Positions 17,153 through 26,153 of a DNA stretch of 64,000 nt are shown here, piece by piece. Within the stretch, counting starts at the first letter, position 1. The number at the start of each line of letters is the position of its first letter. The translations under genes were made by a program, and so were the position numbers. The notes beneath the pieces were generated by a model. It was not told the origin of the DNA and did no database searches. It saw only the letters and a list, made by a program, of their open reading frames with translations. Location: positions 124,001 to 188,000 of the forward strand of contig QHBJ01000005.1 of NCBI GenBank assembly GCA_003243975.1, read 5' to 3'. Source of the DNA: Candidatus Meridianibacter frigidus (GTDB lineage: Bacteria > Vulcanimicrobiota > Vulcanimicrobiia > Vulcanimicrobiales > Vulcanimicrobiaceae).

Positions 17153-18016
17153 ATGCACGTTTCGGTTTTGGCCGGCACGGCGTTGGAGTATTTGGCGATC
17201 CGGCCCGATGGTACGTACGTGGATGCCACCTTCGGGGCGGGAGGGCACAGCCGCGCAATCTTGGATCGTCTGAAGACGGGCCGCCTCATTGCCATCGATG
17301 CGGATCCTTCCGCACACGCGCGCGGCTTGACGCACCCGCTGCTCACGCTGGTTCACGAAAACTTCCGCAACCTAAACGCAATCCTCGACGAGCTGGAGAT
17401 TACGCAGATCGACGGGGTGCTCTTCGATTTGGGGGTGTCGTCCATGCAGTTTGATCAGATGCAGCGAGGCTTTTCGTTCCGGGAAAGCGCGCCGCTGGAC
17501 ATGCGCATGAATTCGCAGCAGGGCCGCAGCGCGTTCGACATTCTTTCCACCGCCAGCGAAACCGAGCTGGCCGACATCTTCTTCTACTACGGGCAGGAGC
17601 GGGCCGCTCGTAAAATCGCGCGCGTTATTGTATCGCGGCGCAGCGCCGGCAAACTGCCCACAACGACCACCGAGTTCGCGGGACTGGTCAGCGGCCTCAT
17701 GCACCGGCGGGGAGAGCGCGAAAAGCTGCATCCGGCCACTCGCGTTTTTCAGGCGTTGCGAATCGCGGTGAATGACGAAATCGATTCCCTTCGCGACGGA
17801 TTGCACTCGGCCGTTTCGCGCCTGCGCGGCGCGGGTCGGGTCGTAGCCATCAGCTTTCATTCCCTCGAGGACCGCGTCGTCAAGACGACGTTTCGTGAAG
17901 ACGGACGGCTCGAGGTTCTCACGCGTAAACCCATCGTCCCCGGGAGCGACGAGATCGCACGGAATCCCCGCTCGCGGAGCGCAAAGCTGCGGGCTGCTGA
18001 AAAGAAAGCTTCGTAG
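17153..18016 (+). CDS. rsmH: 16S rRNA (cytosine1402-N4)-methyltransferase
   Basis: RsmH (MraW) methylates C1402 of 16S rRNA. The start MHVSVL leads to the SAM motif YVDATFGAGGHSRAIL. The family signatures DGVLFDLGVSSMQFD and RVVAISFHSLEDRVVK follow, and it ends with KLRAAEK. At 287 residues it is complete. It is followed directly by ftsL with no spacer. Confidence 0.97.
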   Translation: MHVSVLAGTALEYLAIRPDGTYVDATFGAGGHSRAILDRLKTGRLIAIDADPSAHARGLTHPLLTLVHENFRNLNAILDELEITQIDGVLFDLGVSSMQFDQMQRGFSFRESAPLDMRMNSQQGRSAFDILSTASETELADIFFYYGQERAARKIARVIVSRRSAGKLPTTTTEFAGLVSGLMHRRGEREKLHPATRVFQALRIAVNDEIDSLRDGLHSAVSRLRGAGRVVAISFHSLEDRVVKTTFREDGRLEVLTRKPIVPGSDEIARNPRSRSAKLRAAEKKAS

Positions 18017-18451
18017 ATGATCGCGCAACGCCAAGTTCAATCTTCACAGCGCGTTTCAAACGCGCGGCGAGCACGCACCGCAACGGACGCGCGCCGCAAA
18101 GTTAATTCGCGTAAACGCGTTACTCAACTGAGCCGCTTCTTGGTGGTCCTCTGCGTGATCGTGGTTTTGTTGATGAGCTATGTAATGCTGATGGCAAATT
18201 TGACCGGGTTGAACTATTCGGTCGCGCGAACGCAGCGCGAACGCGCCGCTCTCCAGGATCAGACTGCTCGTCTCGACGAGCAGATCGCAGCGCTTACCTC
18301 ACAAGATCGCCTGTCGGCAATTGCCGCGAAGCTGGGCATGCGCGACGCGCAGACGTACGCGATCGTGGCTTTGCCGCATGCGCCGCGAATCTCACAATCG
18401 CGTTTAGCGCTCCTCTCGACCCTCGGAGGTTGGTTGGGCTCCGCGCGATAA
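18017..18451 (+). CDS. ftsL: Cell-division protein FtsL-like
   Basis: A bitopic protein of 144 residues. It has a basic cytoplasmic N-terminus, one membrane helix (FLVVLCVIVVLLMSYVMLM), and a periplasmic coiled coil (RERAALQDQTARLDEQIAAL) followed by a short LSAIAAKLGM segment. Sequence identity in FtsL is always low, so the call rests on topology and on position between rsmH and ftsI. ATG follows the rsmH stop immediately. Confidence 0.85.
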   Translation: MIAQRQVQSSQRVSNARRARTATDARRKVNSRKRVTQLSRFLVVLCVIVVLLMSYVMLMANLTGLNYSVARTQRERAALQDQTARLDEQIAALTSQDRLSAIAAKLGMRDAQTYAIVALPHAPRISQSRLALLSTLGGWLGSAR

Positions 18452-20254
18452 GTGCATCAGCGAACCTTTAGCCGCCTAGGACCGCGGCGTGCGCGCGCGT
18501 TCTTCTATCTCCTTGCCGCCGTCTCTCTCTTCCTCATTTGGAGGTTGTATGACGTGCAAGTGTTACGGGGCCCCGTCCTCGCCAAGGAAGCACTTGCGCA
18601 ACGCTCCGACACCATCGAGATATTTGGCCGCCGCGGGAGTATCATGGATCGTGACGGCAACCTTCTGGTGCGTTCGCTGCCCTCCGAGAGCATCTACGCC
18701 AATCCCAGTCAGATAAGCGACCCTACTAAGACGACTTCTACGCTGGCGTCGGTCTTGGGCAAGATGGACCCGGGCGCGCGCGCCGCGCTCTCCCAGCGGA
18801 GCATGCAGTTTGTCTGGATTGCGCGCAAGGTGCCCCCCGAAGTTGCCGATGGAGTGCGAGCCAAGAATCTAGAAGGCATCGACTTTAAGGAAGAAGAGAC
18901 GGGACGCCGATACGACATGGTGGGTCATCTGGCGTCCAGCGTGCTCGGTTTCGTCGGCATCGACGAAAATGGTCTGGATGGCGTCGAATATTCCTTTGAT
19001 TCCCTCCTCAAAGGCACCTCGGGGCGCACGTTGTTAGAGACTGACGGCTTGGACCACGCCATTCCCTTCGGTGAGCAATCGGTTCTGAAACCTGCGCGGC
19101 CTGGCTCCAGTCTGCAGCTGACCATCGATTCATATCTGCAGTATCAAACCGAGCGCGCGCTCAAAGCGCAAGTGACGGCTTTTTCGGCCCAAAGCGGCAG
19201 CGCAATCGTGATGGATCCGAACACCGGCGAGATTCTGGCGATGGCGAACGTGCCCGACTACGAGCCGAACGATTTCGCGAAATACTCAGCCGACGCACGC
19301 CGCAACCGGGCGGTGATGGACGCCTACGAGCCCGGTTCTACCTTTAAACTGGTTACCGCGGCAGCGGCCTTGGACAGTGGGAGCGTAAGTTTGCAATCGC
19401 GTTTTGCAGCACGCGACAGCTTGAGCGTCGGCGGCCGCATCATTCATAACGCTGAAGATGGCTTTATGCCGGGAACGGGCGGCAGCGAAACGCTGGAACA
19501 GATCGTCGAGTTCTCGCACAACGTGGGCGCGGCCGAAGTCGGGATGGCCATCGGTCAAAAACGTCTTTACCACATGATTGCGGCTGCTCAGTTTGGCCAG
19601 CGGACGCGCGTAGGATTGCCCGGTGAGAATCCGGGCATCGTTCCGCCGCTCGCGGATTGGAGCGACTCGTCACTTCCGACCATCTCCTTCGGACAGGGCA
19701 TCTCCGTGACGCCGCTTTCGCTCGTTCGTTTCTATGCCGCCATCGCCAATGGCGGACTCTTGCTGCGCCCCCAGATTATTTCAGCGATCTGCGATGCGGA
19801 TGGCCGAATCGTCTACCGCTATCCGCGCCAAATAGAACACCGGATTTTCTCGCGCCGCACAGCTGCTACGTTGCGGCGCTTCCTTCGTTCGGTCGTCTTG
19901 CACGGCACGGGAAATCCCACGGCGCAGGTTCCCGGCTACACGACCGCCGGAAAGACCGGGACGGCGCAAGTAGTGGAAAACGGGGTGTACGCGTCCGGGG
20001 AGTACGTTGCTTCGTTCGTCGGCATGGTGCCGGCCGAGCATCCACGCTATGTGATTCTCGTAAAGGTAACGAGACCGCGGGCCGCCATCTACGGCGGCGT
20101 TGTGGCTGCACCCGCCTTTGCGCGCATCGCGCAGGTCGCGATGCTGCATGCGGGCGCATTGCCGGCCACAACGCCGACGCCGAGCCCCACGCCTGCGCCG
20201 CCGGAAAATCTTTCGCCGTCGAGGTTGGTGCGGCCGCATGCGAAGACGAAGTGA
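18452..20254 (+). CDS. ftsI: Septal penicillin-binding protein FtsI/PBP2 type
   Basis: A class B PBP of 600 residues. One N-terminal membrane helix (FFYLLAAVSLFLIWRLYDV) precedes the PBP dimer domain with GRRGSIMDRDG, and then the transpeptidase domain. Catalytic motifs are STFK (in YEPGSTFKLVTAA), SHN and KTG (AGKTGTAQ). It cross-links septal peptidoglycan. The C-terminus carries a proline/threonine tail (PTPSPTPAPP). GTG start right after ftsL; its stop overlaps the murE GTG. Confidence 0.95.
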   Translation: MHQRTFSRLGPRRARAFFYLLAAVSLFLIWRLYDVQVLRGPVLAKEALAQRSDTIEIFGRRGSIMDRDGNLLVRSLPSESIYANPSQISDPTKTTSTLASVLGKMDPGARAALSQRSMQFVWIARKVPPEVADGVRAKNLEGIDFKEEETGRRYDMVGHLASSVLGFVGIDENGLDGVEYSFDSLLKGTSGRTLLETDGLDHAIPFGEQSVLKPARPGSSLQLTIDSYLQYQTERALKAQVTAFSAQSGSAIVMDPNTGEILAMANVPDYEPNDFAKYSADARRNRAVMDAYEPGSTFKLVTAAAALDSGSVSLQSRFAARDSLSVGGRIIHNAEDGFMPGTGGSETLEQIVEFSHNVGAAEVGMAIGQKRLYHMIAAAQFGQRTRVGLPGENPGIVPPLADWSDSSLPTISFGQGISVTPLSLVRFYAAIANGGLLLRPQIISAICDADGRIVYRYPRQIEHRIFSRRTAATLRRFLRSVVLHGTGNPTAQVPGYTTAGKTGTAQVVENGVYASGEYVASFVGMVPAEHPRYVILVKVTRPRAAIYGGVVAAPAFARIAQVAMLHAGALPATTPTPSPTPAPPENLSPSRLVRPHAKTK

Positions 20255-21681
20255 CCGTTGTGAACCCTACACCTGCGGCGCTGCGCCCCAACGAGGCGCT
20301 GGCCGGAATCTCGTCTTTGGAAATCGATTCGCGCGCCGTCCAACCCGGCGCGCTCTTTGTGGCATTGCGTGGAACGAACGTTGATGGCCACCGGTTCATC
20401 GGCGAGGCGATAGCGCGCGGCGCGCGCGCGGTCGTAATGGAAGAGCCGCGCGAAGTTCCCGCGCACGTGCGCTCGTACGTCGTGAAGGATAGCGCCGCGA
20501 CGCTCTCGCAGCTTGCGACTGCCTTTTACGGTGCGCCGGCCGATGCGATGCAGATGCTGGGCGTAACCGGAACAAATGGCAAGACCACCGTGGTACACAT
20601 GATCGCTTCCATCTGCGCCGCCGCCGGTATGCCGTGCGCAACCGTCGGAACGCTGGGCGCGCAATTCGGAAGCGATCGGTGGAACTTATCGAACACGACG
20701 CCGCTCGCGCACGATCTGCAGCGGCTACTCGCCGAGCTGCGGGACGCTGGCGCAAAGGCAGTCGCAATGGAGGTAAGTTCGCATGCGCTGGAACTGCACC
20801 GCGTGGAGGGCGTCCGGTTCGCGTGCGCTGCGCTGACGAATGTTACGCGCGACCACTTGGATTTCCACGGCAGCGAGCAGCGCTACCGCGCCGCGAAGCG
20901 GCGCTTGTTCGACTCTGCAAATTCCTGCGTGATGAACTCCGACGACGAAACCGGCGCCGCATGGGCGCACGAGCTTCGCGGCGCGCATGCCGTGACGACG
21001 TACGGACTGCAGGCCGCCGCCGATCTTTGCGCCCGGGATGTAGAAGCCGGCGCACGCGCAAGCTACTTCACGCTTCGCGAGGTTCGCATGATGGTGCCAC
21101 TGCCGGGCCGCTTCAATGTGAGCAATGCGCTGGCAGCGGTCGGCGTGGCAATGCAGATTGGAGTTTCTCTTGAAGCGTGCGTAGCGGGACTGGCGGCGTT
21201 GGCCCCCGTTGCCGGCCGAATGGAGTACGTGCAAGGCTACGGCATCGATGTCGTGGTCGACTACGCGCACACGCCCAACGCGCTGCGCGCCGCGCTCTCG
21301 GCTTTGCGGGAGAGCAGTCCGGCACGCCTCACCGTTGTCTTCGGCTGCGGCGGGGACCGTGACCGAGGCAAACGTCCGGAAATGGGTGCCGTTGCCGCCG
21401 AACTTGCCGACCGCGTTATCCTCACGTCCGACAACCCGCGCAGTGAAGATCCCCGTGCTGTCATCGCCGAGATCGAAGGGGGACTCGGCGGCATTCCGCA
21501 TCTTACCGAGCCGGACCGAGCCAGTGCCATCCATGCGGCCATCGGGCAAGCAATCTCGGGCGAGACTGTCTTGATCGCCGGTAAGGGCCACGAAACGTAT
21601 CAGATTATCGGCGAAAAGAAGCTCGATTTCGATGACCGCAAGGTCGCGCAAGTTGCTCTCGCGCGGCGCTCGCGCGCATGA
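20251..21681 (+). CDS. murE: UDP-MurNAc-tripeptide synthetase (meso-diaminopimelate-adding)
   Basis: Adds the third stem amino acid to UDP-MurNAc-L-Ala-D-Glu. The ATP loop is GVTGTNGKTTVVHMI, and DYAHTPNAL and FGCGGDRDRGKRPEMG are family motifs. DNPR (in LTSDNPRSEDPR) marks meso-diaminopimelate specificity. The open frame extends far upstream, but the GTG at 20251, overlapping the ftsI TGA (GTGA), gives the normal length of 476 residues. It overlaps murF by four bases. Confidence 0.96.
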   Translation: MTVVNPTPAALRPNEALAGISSLEIDSRAVQPGALFVALRGTNVDGHRFIGEAIARGARAVVMEEPREVPAHVRSYVVKDSAATLSQLATAFYGAPADAMQMLGVTGTNGKTTVVHMIASICAAAGMPCATVGTLGAQFGSDRWNLSNTTPLAHDLQRLLAELRDAGAKAVAMEVSSHALELHRVEGVRFACAALTNVTRDHLDFHGSEQRYRAAKRRLFDSANSCVMNSDDETGAAWAHELRGAHAVTTYGLQAAADLCARDVEAGARASYFTLREVRMMVPLPGRFNVSNALAAVGVAMQIGVSLEACVAGLAALAPVAGRMEYVQGYGIDVVVDYAHTPNALRAALSALRESSPARLTVVFGCGGDRDRGKRPEMGAVAAELADRVILTSDNPRSEDPRAVIAEIEGGLGGIPHLTEPDRASAIHAAIGQAISGETVLIAGKGHETYQIIGEKKLDFDDRKVAQVALARRSRA

Positions 21682-23057
21682 TCCTCACGTTCGAGGAGGC
21701 GCGCAAAGCCACCGAAGCGCACGTCGAGCATGCCGAACGTGCCCCGGCCGAGGTGATTGTTTCCACCGACACGCGCACTCTGCAACCAGGCCAAACCTAC
21801 CTGGCCCTGCGCGGCGAGCGCTTTAACGGACACCGTTATGTGGGAGAGGCATTGCGCCAAGGCGCGGCCGCTTTGGTAATCGACGAAGAACCTCCGCAAC
21901 CAGTTGCAGTCAGTACACTGATCGTGCGCGATACCTTGCGCGCGTATTTGGACCTAGCGCGCGCGGCGCGCGCAAAGTTTAGAGGCCAGGTGATCGCGAT
22001 TACGGGCAGCACTGGCAAGACCACCACAAAAACGTTCCTGGCACGGTTGCTTTCAAGCAAGTTCGGCGATGCCGTGGTCGCAGCGCCCGCGAACGAGAAC
22101 AACGAGGTCGGCGTCGGACGTTTGCTGTTGGAGGTTCGGCCGGAAACGCGCGCGCTCGTTGTTGAGATGGGCGCACGGCACTATCGGGATGTTGAAGTGT
22201 TAGTAGATGCCGCAAGGCCGCAGGTCGGCGTGCTCACCAATATCGGCGAAGCCCACTTGGAGATATTCGGATCGCGCGAGCGATTGATCGAAACGAAATG
22301 GGGACTCTTTAGCGGCGGGGCGCGCGCGGTTCTCAGCGTTCACGATGAGACCTCGGTTTCGCGCGCGCCGTCGCTTACGCAGCCCCCCATTTGGTTTGGC
22401 TTGGGCGACCCGGCTGCTTCAGGTCGAAGTCCGGTGGACGGTGGCGCCTTTCTCATCGACCGGCAAACCCTCGGTATCGTGCGCGATGGAAAGTCGGAAC
22501 GATTTCCGACGCACGCGCGAATACCCGGTGACTACAATCTGCTTAACCTCGCGGCGGCGCTTGCGGCCGCACTCGACGTGGGTTGCGCACCGAGCACACT
22601 GGCGCAGATCGTACCGCAGCTTGAGCTGCCGCCCGGTAGATACGAACGCGTTAAAGTTAGGTCGTCGGTATGCGTCGTTTACGATGCATACAACGCGTCG
22701 CTGACCGGCACGATGGCGACGCTCGATGCCTTTGCGCAGGAGCCTGCGTCGCGCCGCATTGCAGTACTTGGAAGCATGGCGGAACTGGGCGATGAGGCGG
22801 AAAGCATGCACGAGCGCGTTGGCGCACACGCGGCGGCTCGTCGCATCGACATCGTGCTCGCCGGCGGAGAGTACGCGCAAGCGCTTTCGCATGGCGCCCT
22901 CGCCGCGGGCGCTACCCCTCCGGAGGTCATCCCCTTCGCATCCAACGCCGAAGCGCTCAAGTGGCTAGAAACCAATCTTCATCCGGGTGATGCGGTACTA
23001 ATCAAGGGATCGCGCAAGTATGCCATGGAGCAGATCTTGGACGGTCTGCGCGCATGA
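21678..23057 (+). CDS. murF: UDP-MurNAc-tripeptide--D-alanyl-D-alanine ligase
   Basis: Adds D-Ala-D-Ala to the UDP-MurNAc tripeptide. Mur ligase features: STDTRTLQPGQTYLALRGERFNG at the N-terminus, the ATP loop AITGSTGKTTTKTFLA, the metal/substrate region ENNEVGVG, and DAYNASLTGTMATLDAF in the C-terminal domain. 459 residues. ATGA overlaps at both ends couple it to murE and to the CofE-like gene. Confidence 0.96.
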   Translation: MILTFEEARKATEAHVEHAERAPAEVIVSTDTRTLQPGQTYLALRGERFNGHRYVGEALRQGAAALVIDEEPPQPVAVSTLIVRDTLRAYLDLARAARAKFRGQVIAITGSTGKTTTKTFLARLLSSKFGDAVVAAPANENNEVGVGRLLLEVRPETRALVVEMGARHYRDVEVLVDAARPQVGVLTNIGEAHLEIFGSRERLIETKWGLFSGGARAVLSVHDETSVSRAPSLTQPPIWFGLGDPAASGRSPVDGGAFLIDRQTLGIVRDGKSERFPTHARIPGDYNLLNLAAALAAALDVGCAPSTLAQIVPQLELPPGRYERVKVRSSVCVVYDAYNASLTGTMATLDAFAQEPASRRIAVLGSMAELGDEAESMHERVGAHAAARRIDIVLAGGEYAQALSHGALAAGATPPEVIPFASNAEALKWLETNLHPGDAVLIKGSRKYAMEQILDGLRA

Positions 23058-23761
23058 GCCGCCCCCTTGCGGTTATGCGTCCTGAGCTGCCTGCCGGCAT
23101 CCATGCGGTTCCGGTGCGCACCCCGCTGATTCACCCCGGCGAAGATCTGATCGCTATTATCGAGCAGGCAATAAGCGGAATCGCGCGCTCCGGCGATGTG
23201 ATCGCGGTTTCAGAGACGGCCGTGGCGATTGCCCAGAAACAGTTCGTGGCGGCGGAGCGCGTGCGCCCATCGAAGCTCGCATACTTTCTTTCTCCGCGTG
23301 CCGGCGCGCTTGCCACGGTGAATCAACCCGAATCGTTGCAGATTGTCATCGACCAAGCCGGCGCGCCACGAGTGATCCTAGCGGCCGTCATGCACGTGCT
23401 TGGCCGACTGATCGGGCGCCAGGGTATGTTTTATGAGATTCTCGGATCGGCCATTACGGCCATCGACGGCTATACCGGCACTTTGCCCCCGTTCGAACGG
23501 GCCATCGTTTTTGCGCCGCAAAACCCCGATGCTTTCGCCGAATCCGTCAAAGAGCGTACCGGGATCGCATGCGCGGTCGTGGACGCGAACGACTTGGAGA
23601 AATCAAAGATCCTCGGTGCGAGCGCAGAGATCGATCGCCGGAACGTCGCGACAGCGCTGCTTTCAAATCCGCACGGCAACTCCGACGAGCAGACACCCGT
23701 GGTGGTTCTAAAATGGCGCAGCGCGGATGCGAACCCGCTGCTCATTGGTGATCGTGAATGA
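23054..23761 (+). CDS. CofE-like (coenzyme F420-0:L-glutamate ligase family) protein inside the dcw operon
   Basis: A 235-residue protein resembling the F420 gamma-glutamyl ligase family: IHPGEDLIAIIEQAI, then GDVIAVSETAVAIAQKQ, a GRQGMFYEILG segment and ADANPLLIGDRE. CofE forms gamma-glutamyl bonds on coenzyme F420-0. Members lacking F420 pathway neighbours are often unassigned. No other F420 gene is in the window. The gene is fused into the cell-wall operon by four-base ATGA overlaps with murF and mraY, so a role on a peptidoglycan precursor or its glutamate is possible. That role is inference. Confidence 0.7.
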   Translation: MSRPLAVMRPELPAGIHAVPVRTPLIHPGEDLIAIIEQAISGIARSGDVIAVSETAVAIAQKQFVAAERVRPSKLAYFLSPRAGALATVNQPESLQIVIDQAGAPRVILAAVMHVLGRLIGRQGMFYEILGSAITAIDGYTGTLPPFERAIVFAPQNPDAFAESVKERTGIACAVVDANDLEKSKILGASAEIDRRNVATALLSNPHGNSDEQTPVVVLKWRSADANPLLIGDRE

Positions 23762-24765
23762 CAGTGGACCCTGGGATTGCCAGTGTCCTAAAGAATTGGA
23801 CCGGTTTGGTAATAAGCCTTGCCGTTGTCATAGCAAGCTTCGCAGTCACTGTGATCCTTGGTCTCTGCTTGCTGCCCGCCTTGAAGTGGCTCCAACTTCG
23901 CCAGCACGCCTACGAGGACGCGCCCCAAAGTCATCAACGCAAGAGCGGTACCCCTACGATGGGCGGCCTTCTTTTCTTGGTACCACTTGCAATTTTCGTT
24001 CTCTACTCGGGCAGGCAGTGGATCGAGTTCACGGCGTTCTTTTTTCTTGTCCTCGCGTGCGCGGCAATCGGCTTTCTAGACGATTATGTCTCCGTTGCCC
24101 ACGGTCGCAATCGCGGCATACGTGCGAGAACGAAATTATTTGGGACCGCGCTGGTTGCGGTCATATTCTTGCGTTGGCTAAGTCAAAGCGATGCGCCGTT
24201 CGCGCGCGACATGCTTTTTCGAGCCGGGAACTACGCGTTGATTGCGCCACACTGGTTGTGGCTACTCTTGGGAATCGTTGCGATCACGGGAACCATTCAC
24301 GCCGTAAATCTGACTGATGGTTTGGACGGCCTTGCAACCGGCACATCGATCTTCCCCCTTACCGTACTCTTGCTGCTCGCTTTTCAGTTTTACGATGCGA
24401 CGGTCATCTTTGCGCTCTTGGCGACGCTCGGCGCGTGCTTGGGATTTCTGGTTTTCAACCATTATCCGGCCAAGATGTTCATGGGCGATACCGGGTCGCT
24501 GGCGCTGGGCGCACTCCTTTCAGGCGCAGCGATCTTGACTGGCGAGATGCTGCTGCTCATTCTCATCGGCGGCGTCTTTGTAGCAGAAGCGCTGACGGTG
24601 ATCATTCAAGTCGCGTATTTCAAGCGCACCGGTAAGCGGATCTTTCGCATGAGTCCACTGCATCATCACTTCGAGCTGGGCGGCTGGCCCGAAACGAAAG
24701 TAACGGCGCGGTTTTGGCTGGCTTCGGCAATCTGCTCGGCTTTGGGCTTGGCAATCGTGCGATGA
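23758..24765 (+). CDS. mraY: Phospho-MurNAc-pentapeptide translocase
   Basis: Integral membrane enzyme that makes lipid I on undecaprenyl phosphate. About ten helices. Signatures: AHRKSGTPTMGG-like (HQRKSGTPTMGGLLF), the catalytic DDxxK-like FLDDYVSV, NLTDGLDGLATG, MGDTGSLALGA and the histidine motif MSPLHHHFELGGWPE. 335 residues, near family length. ATG 23758 overlaps the previous TGA; its own stop overlaps murD. Confidence 0.97.
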   Translation: MTVDPGIASVLKNWTGLVISLAVVIASFAVTVILGLCLLPALKWLQLRQHAYEDAPQSHQRKSGTPTMGGLLFLVPLAIFVLYSGRQWIEFTAFFFLVLACAAIGFLDDYVSVAHGRNRGIRARTKLFGTALVAVIFLRWLSQSDAPFARDMLFRAGNYALIAPHWLWLLLGIVAITGTIHAVNLTDGLDGLATGTSIFPLTVLLLLAFQFYDATVIFALLATLGACLGFLVFNHYPAKMFMGDTGSLALGALLSGAAILTGEMLLLILIGGVFVAEALTVIIQVAYFKRTGKRIFRMSPLHHHFELGGWPETKVTARFWLASAICSALGLAIVR

Positions 24766-26153
24766 GTTTTCATGCTGGCGGCCGCTACTTGGTCATCGGG
24801 CTGGGACGCACGGGGCTTCCGACTGTGGACGTGCTGCGTTCGCAAGGCGCGCAGGTTGTTGCCACCGATGAAAAAGATCCACCAACGATGCGGGACGTAG
24901 TCTCTCGCGTTGAAGCTGCAGGGGCACGCTTTTGCGATCCCGCTGCATTGATGACGGTCTTGCCGCATATCGACACCGCCGTCTTGTCGCCCGGTGTTCC
25001 CCGCAGTGGTGCCCTTGTGCGCTCGATCTTGGCCGCAGGGATTCCCATCATTAGCGAAATTGAAGTGGCCTACCAACTCTGCAAAGCGCCGATCATCGCG
25101 GTTACTGGAACGAAGGGGAAATCCACGGTTACGGCGTTGGCTGCACACCTCTTTGCGGCGGCCGGCAAGAACGTCTTGGCCGGCGGCAACATCGGCAACG
25201 CGCTGATCAAGGAAGCCGTGAGCGCAAGCAAAGATGACTGGGTGATTGCGGAAATCTCCTCGTTTCAGCTCGAATCGATTCGTGATTTCAGGCCGCGCAT
25301 CTCCGTACTGCTCAACATCGCGCCGGACCATTTGGACCGCTACGACTCGATGGACGAGTACGCGGCCGCCAAGTACCGCATTTTTGAAAACCAGGACCGC
25401 AGCGACATCTTCATCGGCAACTTGGAAGACCCACGCATTCTTGCGCTCTATCCCGAGCGTGGCACCCGGCGCGTAAGGGCCCAAACGTTGTGGTTTACCG
25501 CCGGGGGGGCACACCGCGAACTGGCTTCGCTCTTCGCGTACGACGGCACGATCTGGCGCGCGCGGGAACCGGGCGGCGATGCGGCACAGGTCATGCGCTG
25601 CTCCGATATTCCCCTTCCCGGTACTCATAATGTAGAGAATGTTTTGGCGGCGCTTTCGATTGCTTTTGCCGCCGGGTGCGATCCGGCGGGGTTGGGGGCT
25701 GCGATCACCCGCTTTCGAGGCATGCCGCACCGGTTGCAAACCATCGCGGAGATCGGCGGTACCCGTTACGTAGACGATTCGAAAGCCACGAACCCCGCAG
25801 CCGTCATCGCAGCGCTGCACGCGTTCGCCGGTGGGCTGGTACTGATCGCGGGCGGAAAATCGAAGCGGACCGATTTCCGCCAGATGGGCCAAGCCATTTC
25901 GGCACGAGCGAAGAGCGTGGTCCTATTCGGCGAAGCCGCGGACGAGATTGCTGCGAGCATCGCGGGACCACCGATTGAACGCGCGAGCTCGATGGACGAC
26001 GCCGTCGTGCGAGCAGCGCGCGCCGCGCAAGCCGGGGACGTCGTACTGCTTTCCCCCGGATGCGCCTCGTTCGACATGTTCGATTCGGCCGAGCATCGCG
26101 GCGACGTCTTTGCGGCGTGCGTGCAGGCGCTAGGCGCGGTGGCGCGTGCCTAG
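24762..26153 (+). CDS. murD: UDP-MurNAc-L-alanine--D-glutamate ligase
   Basis: Adds D-Glu. The N-terminal Rossmann segment is YLVIGLGRTGLPTVDVL, the ATP loop AVTGTKGKSTVTALAA, and it has AEISSFQLESI and APDHLDRYDS. The C-terminal KATNPAAVIAAL and LSPGCASFDMFD are MurD-specific. The longer frame begins at 24714 inside mraY, but ATG 24762 forms the usual ATGA overlap and gives 463 residues. Its last eight bases overlap ftsW. Confidence 0.96.
   Translation: MSFHAGGRYLVIGLGRTGLPTVDVLRSQGAQVVATDEKDPPTMRDVVSRVEAAGARFCDPAALMTVLPHIDTAVLSPGVPRSGALVRSILAAGIPIISEIEVAYQLCKAPIIAVTGTKGKSTVTALAAHLFAAAGKNVLAGGNIGNALIKEAVSASKDDWVIAEISSFQLESIRDFRPRISVLLNIAPDHLDRYDSMDEYAAAKYRIFENQDRSDIFIGNLEDPRILALYPERGTRRVRAQTLWFTAGGAHRELASLFAYDGTIWRAREPGGDAAQVMRCSDIPLPGTHNVENVLAALSIAFAAGCDPAGLGAAITRFRGMPHRLQTIAEIGGTRYVDDSKATNPAAVIAALHAFAGGLVLIAGGKSKRTDFRQMGQAISARAKSVVLFGEAADEIAASIAGPPIERASSMDDAVVRAARAAQAGDVVLLSPGCASFDMFDSAEHRGDVFAACVQALGAVARA

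Noticed and set aside
19657-20250. Long N-terminal extension of the murE frame
   Set aside because: Lies inside ftsI in another frame; GTG 20251 gives the family length and the operon's usual overlap.
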